A stretch of 37,698 bases of DNA from positions 1 to 37,698 of the forward strand of contig JAJXWD010000020.1 of the NCBI GenBank assembly GCA_021781835.1, given 5' to 3'. The translations under genes and the position numbers were made by a program. Positions within the stretch are counted from its first letter, which is position 1, and every line of letters starts with the position of its first letter. Origin of the DNA: Pseudomonadota bacterium (GTDB lineage: Bacteria > Pseudomonadota > Alphaproteobacteria > Acetobacterales > Acetobacteraceae). Under the pieces are notes generated by a model, which worked only from the letters and a program-made list of their open reading frames with translations, did not search any database and was not told where the DNA came from. Below, piece by piece: positions 31,984-37,698 of this stretch.

Positions 31984-32454
31984 TCAGAAAATCTTGTTGA
32001 TCAAATCCTCGCCCAGCCCGAAGCCGGCGCCCATTTCGATGGCCCGGCCGAAGGTGGAGTTGAGGAAGCCGCCCAGCAACCCGCCGCCGCCTTGCTGCTG
32101 CGGGTAATATGGCTGTTGCGGGTAGGGGGATTGCTGCGGATAGCCCTGTTGCTGCGGGTAGCCCTGCGGCTGGTTGCCCCAGGGGCCTTGGGGCAGGGTT
32201 TGCGGCACGCTTTGGGGCTGGGCCTGGGCGGCGACGAAATTATGCAGCGCCTGGAGCAGGTTGCTCACCTGGTTTTGCTCGGCCTGGATGGCGAGCGCGA
32301 CGCTTTTGAGGTCGAGGAACCATTCGCGGGCATTGGGGTCGCCGGCTTGGGCCGCGGCCTGGAGCTTTTGGCCCAGCGTTTGCAGCTCGCCGATGGTCTG
32401 GCGGGCCTGGGTCTGGAGCTGGTTGTACTGGTCGTCGATGGTCTGGATGTCCAT
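31984..32454 (-). CDS. Unrecognised protein with YPQQ repeats and glycine-rich tail
   Basis: 156 residues. I do not recognise a family. The N-terminal half (about 1-75) is Gln-rich, helical and likely a coiled coil (MDIQTIDDQYNQLQTQARQT, LQTLGQKLQAAAQ, SNLLQALHNFVAAQ). A Pro/Gln/Tyr region (about 76-120) then repeats YPQQ and PYPQQ units. The end is GGGGLLGGFLNSTFGRA followed by MGAGFGLGEDLINKIF, an amphipathic Gly-rich stretch of a kind seen at the tails of DUF2076-like periplasmic ligand-gate proteins; the N-terminus does not match that family. There is no signal peptide. AGGAG at 32461-32465, six bases upstream, fixes the ATG. Confidence 0.7.
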   Translation of the reverse strand: MDIQTIDDQYNQLQTQARQTIGELQTLGQKLQAAAQAGDPNAREWFLDLKSVALAIQAEQNQVSNLLQALHNFVAAQAQPQSVPQTLPQGPWGNQPQGYPQQQGYPQQSPYPQQPYYPQQQGGGGLLGGFLNSTFGRAIEMGAGFGLGEDLINKIF

Positions 32455-32460
32455 GGCATT

Positions 32461-32465
32461 CTCCT
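32461..32465 (-). promoter_or_regulatory. Ribosome binding site of the YPQQ gene
   Basis: On the minus strand AGGAG, six bases before the ATG at 32452-32454; a strong, well-spaced site that supports real translation of this unrecognised gene. Confidence 0.7.
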
Positions 32466-32532
32466 GGTTCGGGATGTGGGTAGCGGGGGTTTTGGGCGGA
32501 AATTTGGCGGTCTTGCCCTGGTTGCGCCCGCT

Positions 32533-33276
32533 TCAGCCCCGCCCGGCGCGGTAGGCCGCGCAGGCCTCGCCAAAGGCGGCAAACAGGCTGGTGCGGTCGG
32601 GGAAGGCGCTGACCTCCCATTCCGGGTGCCATTGCACGGCGATGTTGAAGCCAGGGGCGGCCTCCACGCGCACGGCCTCGATGGTGCCGTCGGGGGCCTG
32701 GGCCTCGACCGCGAGGCCAGGCGCCAGCTTGTCTATGCCCTGGCCGTGCAGGGAATTCACCATGATCTCATCCTGCCCGATGATGCGGCGCAGCGCGCCG
32801 GTGAGGGTGACGCCGTGCTTGAGGGCAAAGCGGCGCTCGCCCTCGCCGCCGCGATGGTCGAACCGGCCGGGAACATTGTGGAGCTGCTGGTGCAGCGTGC
32901 CGCCCAGGGCGACATTGAGCTCTTGCAGCCCCCGGCAAATGCCCAAAATGGGCAGCCCCATGGCCAGCGCCGCGCGGATGAGGGGCAGGGTGGTGGCGTC
33001 GCGGGCGGGGTCGTGGTCTTCGGGGGTGTGGTCGTAATCGGCGCCGTAGAGGGTGGGGGCGATGTTGGAGGGCGAGCCGTTGAACATCAGCCCATCCAGC
33101 CGCTCGAGCAGGGGCAGCATGGCCTCGCCCTGCGGGGGAATGAGCACCGGCACCGCGTTGGCGGCCGCCATGAGCGCGGCGCCGTAGCGGGCCGGGGTGG
33201 CGTGCTGGACATAGCCCGAAATGAGCTTGGTGCAGGCGGGGATGCCGACGAGGCTGGGGCGCGACATGGGGTTCAC
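32533..33276 (-). CDS. Class I glutamine amidotransferase-like hydrolase (PuuD-type)
   Basis: Peptidase C26 family, 247 residues. The nucleophile C114 lies in GICRGLQELNVALGGTLHQ, and the catalytic His217 and Glu219 in QWHPEW, a complete triad. The MVNSLHGQGID block and the N-terminal SRPSLVGIPAC strand resemble gamma-glutamyl-gamma-aminobutyrate hydrolase (PuuD) of polyamine breakdown. No other putrescine-pathway gene is near, so the substrate is uncertain. Start: GTG at 33276 overlaps the stop of the MFS gene (GTGA), the arrangement used elsewhere here; the ATG three codons later (33267) is an alternative. Confidence 0.85.
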   Translation of the reverse strand: MNPMSRPSLVGIPACTKLISGYVQHATPARYGAALMAAANAVPVLIPPQGEAMLPLLERLDGLMFNGSPSNIAPTLYGADYDHTPEDHDPARDATTLPLIRAALAMGLPILGICRGLQELNVALGGTLHQQLHNVPGRFDHRGGEGERRFALKHGVTLTGALRRIIGQDEIMVNSLHGQGIDKLAPGLAVEAQAPDGTIEAVRVEAAPGFNIAVQWHPEWEVSAFPDRTSLFAAFGEACAAYRAGRG

Positions 33277-34463
33277 TCTTTGGTTGAAAACAGGAGTTTG
33301 GGACGAAGCACCGCGCCCGCAAGGGCGAGCAGCGCGCAGAGCAGCATGGCCAGCCCCATGGGGCGCGCCGTGCCATCGGCCAGCCAGCCGACCGCCAGGC
33401 CAGACACGGCGCCGCCCGAATATTGCAGCGTGCCCAGCAAGGCCGAGGCGCTGCCGGCATGGGATTGGTGGCGCGAGAGCGCGCCCACCAGCGTGCAGGG
33501 CATGAGCAGGCCAAAGGCCAGTTCGGACAGCAACAGGCCGGTCTCTATGTGAAAGGCGCCCTGGGCGGTGAAGGCGAAACCGGCCAGCAGCAGGGATGTG
33601 GCCAGCAGCACGGCGGTGGCGAAGCTGATGACGCGGTGCAGGCCAAAGCGGTTGACCAGCGCGGGGTTGAGCTGGTTGTAGCCGATATAGGCGATGGAAT
33701 TGGCGCCAAACAGCAGGGCGTAGGCCGAGTTGGGCCAGCCGAACTCATCGATGAAGATTTGCGGCGTGGCGGCGAGATAGGCGAAAATACTGGCCGAATT
33801 GGCGGTGGCCAGCAGGGCGTGGGCGAGAAAGCCGCGCTCGCGCAGGATGCGGCCATAGCGGGCCATGGTCTCGACCGGGCCGATGAGGGTGCGGCGCGCG
33901 GGGGGCAGGGTGTCGGGCAGGTAACGCCAGGTGAGGGCGAGGGCCAGCGCGCCATACACCACGCAGGTGGCGAAAATGGCCCGCCAGGAAAACACCGCCA
34001 TGACCGCCGAGCCGAGCAAGGGCGAGCAGATGGGCGCCACCCCCATGACCAGCATGAGCCGGGAGAACAGCTTGGCGGCCTCGGGGCCGTCGGCCAAATC
34101 GCGGACCATGGCGCGCGGAATGACCACGCCCGCCGAGGCGCCAAGCGCCGAGAGGGCGCGAAACACCACCAGGCTGGTGACCGAGCCGGCCAGCGCGCAG
34201 CCCAGCGAGGCCAGGCTGTAGAGGGCAAGGCCGGCCAGCAGGGGCGTGCGGCGGCCCAGCCGGTCGGACAGCGCGCCCTGGGTCATTTGGCCGATGGCCA
34301 GACCGACGAAATAGGCCGCCAGCGACTCCTGCGGCGCCGCCGGCGCGGCGAAGCTGTGGGCGATTTGCGGGAAGGCGGGGAGGTACATGTCGGTCGAGAC
34401 AGGCCCGACCGCGATGAGCAGCCCGAGCAGTAGCGGCAACTTGGAAGTGACGGCGCGATTCAT
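33273..34463 (-). CDS. Bcr/CflA-type MFS drug-efflux transporter
   Basis: Major facilitator, 396 residues, about 12 membrane helices. The N-terminal TDMYLPAFPQIAHSF and the A-motif GQMTQGALSDRLGRRTPLL are the signature of the Bcr/CflA group, followed by RALSALGASAGVVIPRAMVRDL, the helix 4-5 block. Loop and helix 7-8 blocks (YLAATPQIFIDEFG, NPALVNRFG) also fit. The frame is open upstream to 34589, but the ATG at 34461-34463 gives the standard N-terminus; the earlier part is AT-rich non-coding DNA. It is translated together with the amidotransferase-like gene, so exporter and hydrolase may share a substrate or a condition. Confidence 0.88.
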   Translation of the reverse strand: MNRAVTSKLPLLLGLLIAVGPVSTDMYLPAFPQIAHSFAAPAAPQESLAAYFVGLAIGQMTQGALSDRLGRRTPLLAGLALYSLASLGCALAGSVTSLVVFRALSALGASAGVVIPRAMVRDLADGPEAAKLFSRLMLVMGVAPICSPLLGSAVMAVFSWRAIFATCVVYGALALALTWRYLPDTLPPARRTLIGPVETMARYGRILRERGFLAHALLATANSASIFAYLAATPQIFIDEFGWPNSAYALLFGANSIAYIGYNQLNPALVNRFGLHRVISFATAVLLATSLLLAGFAFTAQGAFHIETGLLLSELAFGLLMPCTLVGALSRHQSHAGSASALLGTLQYSGGAVSGLAVGWLADGTARPMGLAMLLCALLALAGAVLRPKLLFSTKE

Positions 34464-34769
34464 GCCGCCCTGGCTTAGCGGGCGGAGACCCGGGCGGCCA
34501 GCGCGAATCTCACAGTGGAGGCTTGAGGAAGTGTTAAAAAAGGTAATGTGTGCTGTCATTATAGCAAAAAGTTTACGAAATGCCGTCATCTCAAAAAGTG
34601 ACGAATCAGCATGGTTTTTGCTTTTTCTGCCGGTTTGCTCTCGAAAATGTGTTCGCGCATACGTCAGCTATATATTCCGGAGCGAAATATTTCATGCCAC
34701 GAGCCGCCGATTAACTGGGGTTCTGCTGGCGTGTTGGGCCGCGGACGAAAAATTGCGGAGTGAGTGGGC
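34464..34769. other. 306-bp AT-richer intergenic region with possible promoter
   Basis: No convincing gene. The middle (about 34530-34700) is clearly richer in A and T than the rest of the window, with A- and T-runs. TATATT at 34671-34676 could be a -10 box for the surface protein 94 bases downstream, but no good -35 lies at the right distance. A divergent promoter for the MFS gene must also lie here. Confidence 0.4.
34757..34760 (+). promoter_or_regulatory. Ribosome binding site of the giant repeat protein
   Basis: GGAG nine bases before the ATG at 34770. It supports this ATG as the real start of the long open frame. Confidence 0.65.
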
Positions 34770-37698
34770 ATGGCTGAGAGTTGGAAAGGTTCAACCTATA
34801 ATTGGTTCACTGGCAGCAACTGGTCGACCGGCAGGGTGCCCAAGAGCAGCGCCACCGGCACGCTGGGGGTCACGCTTTCCGGCACGGTCGCCACGCAACC
34901 TGAAATCTGGTTCTACGCCAACGGGGCGCATGATATTTACATATCCCAGACTCTGGCGCAGCCGCTGGGCACTTATGCCGGGCCGTTGAAATTCGTTCAG
35001 ATCGGCGGCGAGACGCTCTCACTCACCAACGGGGCGGATTTGACGCTGGCCGGCGCGGCGCTGGGCATTTTTTATGGCAACGCCGACACATTGACAGCAG
35101 CCGGCGCGACCATGACGGGGCTGCACGGCGCCCTGAGCACGACGCCCAGCTTCGATGCGCACATGGTGGTCGATCCCATCGGCACGAACACGATCACGAC
35201 CAATTTCATCAATGATTTTTTTGGCTTGATGACCATTGGCGGCGGTGACACGCTGAAGCTCGAGGTCGAGACCAATACCAGCGGGCAAGCGGTTGACGGG
35301 CTGGTGAATTATGGGCTGATCAGCATTTCGGCCGGGGGGGCGTTTGATGCCAGCATGAGTGTCGCTTCGGGCGGCACGGCCGGCACGGATTTTTATAATG
35401 ATGGCTGGATCGTCGATAATGGCGGCACGCTCAGCATCAGCTCAACCTTGCTCGATGGCGCCAACACGGCGGCGAGCGCGACCACCATCGATGGCTATGT
35501 GATACTCGAAAACGGCGCGCAGGCGACGCTTTCAAATTCAGTCGGCAGCCATGAGCTGGTGTCCTTCTCGGGCACGGGCAACACGCTGGCCATTACCGCG
35601 GGCACGCTGTTTCAGGGCACGGTGGCCGGGTTCGGCTCGACCGACACCATCGCCGTCAATGGGTTTACCTCGACCTCGAACATCACCCTGACCACGGTGG
35701 GCGGCACGCCGGAATTGATCACCACCAACGGTTCGGTGCTGACGACCATCACGCTGGCGGGGTCGATTTCGAGCATGATCGTGGCTGGCACCAACAGCGC
35801 GGGCCAGGAATATATTCAGGCGGGCAATAATTCGATCGCCAGCGGCAGCAACACGCTGGGAACGAGCGGCGGCACGGTGACCACCAGCGGCAGCCTGACC
35901 GTGAGCGGCACGGGAACCACGCTCTCGACCTATGATTCGCTGGCTGGCAACGGTACCATCACCATTCAAAACGGCGCCACGCTCGGGCTTTACAACACCG
36001 CCGGCAGCGATGCCGGGGTGACCGTGCGGTTTGGCACGCTGGGCGGGGCAACTTCTCCGAACACCCTGATTATCAATGACAATACCGCCGGGTTCGCGGG
36101 CACGATCACCGGCTTTGGCGGTGGCGATGCGATCGATGTCGGGGCCTCGGCGCTGCCCAGCCTGACCAGCGGCGAGGGGCTGGTCTACAGCTATGGCGGC
36201 GGCGTGCTGCGCGTTTCGGAAACCAACGGCGCGGGCGCCGTGGTCGCCAGCACGGCGCTGACGATCGCGGGGGCAGGGCTGTCCACGGCCTCGTTCGTGG
36301 CGCTGGAAAGCACCAGCGGTGTGACGATCGAGCTGGCGCCGACGGTGGCGACTGGGTTCACGTTCACGGGCAGCGGCTCGTTTGAGAGCCCGGCCAATTA
36401 TGCGGGCGGCGTGGCGCCGGGGGATGTGCTCTCCGGGCTGGAGAGCGTGACGGTCGCGGCGCACACGGCCTCTGTGTCTTCTGGCGGGGTGACGGATAAC
36501 GGCACGATCTCGGTGGCCGCCGGGGCGGCGTTTGTCGATGCCGGCTCGCTGAGCGGCACGGGCACGCTGAACGTGGCGGGGGCGGCGACGCTGAGCGGCG
36601 CGACCACGCTCGGGGCGATTGCCGATACCGGCACGCTGGTGCTGGGCGGCAGCGACGCGGCGGCGGTTTCGGTTGGGTCGGGCGCCCAGGTGACGCTGGC
36701 GGCGAATTTTGGAGACAGCCAGGCGATTGCCGGGGCCGGCACGCTGACGGTGAATGCCGGCGTGACGGCGACGCTGGCGGCGGGAACGTCTCTGGGGTCG
36801 ATTCTGGATCACGGCACCATCGTGGCGGCGGGCAGCCTGGGCGGCCCGGTCAACATGGAAGGCAACGGCGCCAACACGGCGGTGGTGTTTACCGCTGGCA
36901 ATGCCGCGCCGGTGCTGACCAATTTCGGCACCACGGACCAGCTGGTGATTACCGGTGTGACCGTGCCCAGCGGCGACGGCTTGGCGCTGGTTTACAACAA
37001 TGGCGTGCTGACCGAGGAGGTGACGGCGAATTCGAGCGGCGCGGTGGTGTCGTCGAACGCGGTGTCGATCACCGGAACGGCGGCGGGGGCGCTCTCGACC
37101 GCTTCATTCATTGATTTGGTTGGGACTGGCGGTGTGACGATCGAGCTGGCGCCGACGGTGGCGACTGGGTTCACGTTCACGGGCAGCGGCTCGTTTGAGA
37201 GCCCGGCCAATTATGCGGGCGGCGTGGCGCCGGGGGATGTGCTCTCCGGGCTGGAGAGCGTGACGGTCGCGGCGCACACGGCCTCTGTGTCTTCTGGCGG
37301 GGTGACGGATAACGGCACGATCTCGGTGGCCGCCGGGGCGGCGTTTGTCGATGCCGGCTCGCTGAGCGGCACGGGCACGCTGAACGTGGCGGGGGCGGCG
37401 ACGCTGAGCGGCGCGACCACGCTCGGGGCGATTGCCGATACCGGCACGCTGGTGCTGGGCGGCAGCGACGCGGCGGCGGTTTCGGTTGGGTCGGGCGCCC
37501 AGGTGACGCTGGCGGCGAATTTTGGAGACAGCCAGGCGATTGCCGGGGCCGGCACGCTGACGGTGAATGCCGGCGTGACGGCGACGCTGGCGGCGGGAAC
37601 GTCTCTGGGGTCGATTCTGGATCACGGCACCATCGTGGCGGCGGGCAGCCTGGGCGGCCCGGTCAACATGGAAGGCAACGGCGCCAACACGGCGGTGG
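34770..37698 (+). CDS. Giant beta-helix-like surface repeat protein, 3' end outside window
   Basis: The frame from the ATG at 34770 stays open to the window edge, so at least 976 residues are coded and the C-terminus is missing. It is rich in Gly, Thr, Ala, Ser, Val and Asn and poor in Lys, Arg and Cys. The N-terminus (MAESWKGSTYNWFTGSNWST) has the Trp/Asn pattern often seen at the start of long alphaproteobacterial beta-helix proteins. Short strands then repeat motifs such as GTLxVxxGA, GxIxDxGT and GTITGFGGGDAIDVG, the last like type I-secreted proteins. A 271-residue module is repeated: residues 517-705 equal 788-976. There is no N-terminal signal peptide, so export probably depends on the missing C-terminus. 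Adhesin or S-layer-like role is inferred; a terminal Hint or autotransporter domain cannot be seen. Confidence 0.8.
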   Translation, partial: MAESWKGSTYNWFTGSNWSTGRVPKSSATGTLGVTLSGTVATQPEIWFYANGAHDIYISQTLAQPLGTYAGPLKFVQIGGETLSLTNGADLTLAGAALGIFYGNADTLTAAGATMTGLHGALSTTPSFDAHMVVDPIGTNTITTNFINDFFGLMTIGGGDTLKLEVETNTSGQAVDGLVNYGLISISAGGAFDASMSVASGGTAGTDFYNDGWIVDNGGTLSISSTLLDGANTAASATTIDGYVILENGAQATLSNSVGSHELVSFSGTGNTLAITAGTLFQGTVAGFGSTDTIAVNGFTSTSNITLTTVGGTPELITTNGSVLTTITLAGSISSMIVAGTNSAGQEYIQAGNNSIASGSNTLGTSGGTVTTSGSLTVSGTGTTLSTYDSLAGNGTITIQNGATLGLYNTAGSDAGVTVRFGTLGGATSPNTLIINDNTAGFAGTITGFGGGDAIDVGASALPSLTSGEGLVYSYGGGVLRVSETNGAGAVVASTALTIAGAGLSTASFVALESTSGVTIELAPTVATGFTFTGSGSFESPANYAGGVAPGDVLSGLESVTVAAHTASVSSGGVTDNGTISVAAGAAFVDAGSLSGTGTLNVAGAATLSGATTLGAIADTGTLVLGGSDAAAVSVGSGAQVTLAANFGDSQAIAGAGTLTVNAGVTATLAAGTSLGSILDHGTIVAAGSLGGPVNMEGNGANTAVVFTAGNAAPVLTNFGTTDQLVITGVTVPSGDGLALVYNNGVLTEEVTANSSGAVVSSNAVSITGTAAGALSTASFIDLVGTGGVTIELAPTVATGFTFTGSGSFESPANYAGGVAPGDVLSGLESVTVAAHTASVSSGGVTDNGTISVAAGAAFVDAGSLSGTGTLNVAGAATLSGATTLGAIADTGTLVLGGSDAAAVSVGSGAQVTLAANFGDSQAIAGAGTLTVNAGVTATLAAGTSLGSILDHGTIVAAGSLGGPVNMEGNGANTAV
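36317..36885 (+). repeat. Direct repeat, first copy (813-bp period)
   Basis: 569 bases identical at every position to 37130-37698, offset 813 bp = 271 codons, in frame in the giant repeat gene. The second copy is cut by the window edge, so the identity may extend further. Confidence 0.95.
37130..37698 (+). repeat. Direct repeat, second copy (runs off the window)
   Basis: Second copy of 36317-36885. The 244 bases between the copies (36886-37129) match the stretch before the first copy (about 36067-36316) only at the protein level (TGF/TNFG, GLxLVYxxGVL, LSTASF), so old and young repeat parts alternate. Confidence 0.95.

Noticed and set aside
34387-34989. 200-codon frame spanning the gap before the giant surface gene
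   Set aside because: It runs through the MFS 5' end, the AT-rich gap and into the surface gene in another frame, with no domain and no ribosome site.
35538-36812. 424-codon minus-strand frame opposite the surface protein
   Set aside because: Arg/His-rich shadow of the repetitive plus-strand frame; it repeats with the same 813-bp period because the DNA does.

Overview
The window is very GC-rich bacterial chromosome, packed with genes that overlap at start/stop codons. The gene order dapA-smpB-UDG-NYN-folK-rpoZ-rel-acpS ... lepB-rnc-era, with DUF3297, a MctP-type symporter and a very long beta-helix repeat protein, points to an alphaproteobacterium, most likely of the Acetobacterales type. The lineage is an inference from gene order and family make-up; no rRNA or tRNA gene is visible.

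Layout. (1) 1-2990: the 3' part of tilS, then ftsH. (2) 3011-3208: a cluster of strong hairpins between convergent genes. (3) 3229-6495, minus strand: slt-pgpA-pncC-panB, all overlapping. (4) 6591-7948: dapA-smpB. (5) 8125-9335, minus strand: NYN-domain protein and family-5 uracil-DNA glycosylase. (6) 9453-13268: folK, a 40-bp tandem repeat array, rpoZ, the (p)ppGpp synthetase/hydrolase and acpS. (7) 13333-16902: a membrane PAS/degenerate-GGDEF protein, a flavin reductase-like protein, and dacA-DUF3297 on the minus strand. (8) 17010-20138: two tandem lepB paralogues, rnc and era. (9) 20145-26322: a tightly coupled membrane glycosylation cassette of two GT-C-like paralogues, a GT87/DUF2029-like protein, a GT2 polyprenyl-phosphate-type transferase and a methyltransferase. 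(10) 26353-30134: a Nit-type amidohydrolase overlapping nadK, then gpt, a GT4 glycosyltransferase and creA. (11) 30246-31945: DUF3311 plus a MctP-like symporter. (12) 31984-34463, minus strand: an unrecognised YPQQ-repeat protein, a class I glutamine amidotransferase-like hydrolase and a Bcr/CflA-like MFS exporter. (13) 34770 to the window end: an open frame of at least 976 codons coding for a beta-helix-like surface protein, with an 813-bp repeat that is identical wherever both copies are visible.

How the genes fit together. Most of the window is housekeeping: translation rescue and quality control (tilS, smpB, ftsH), envelope synthesis and turnover (slt, pgpA, dacA, lepB, dapA), stringent response (rpoZ/rel), cofactors (panB, folK, acpS, nadK) and RNA processing (rnc, era). 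Accessory material lies downstream of era and after 34.4 kb. The least ordinary features are the interspersed hairpin repeat family (8051-8080 and 9992-10111, with one base-pair covariation between copies), a second repeat paired with it (8081-8109 and 27938-27967), the tandem lepB genes with duplicated promoter-like boxes, the era-linked glycosylation cassette and the giant repeat protein. I saw no defence system, prophage, insertion sequence or CRISPR array.
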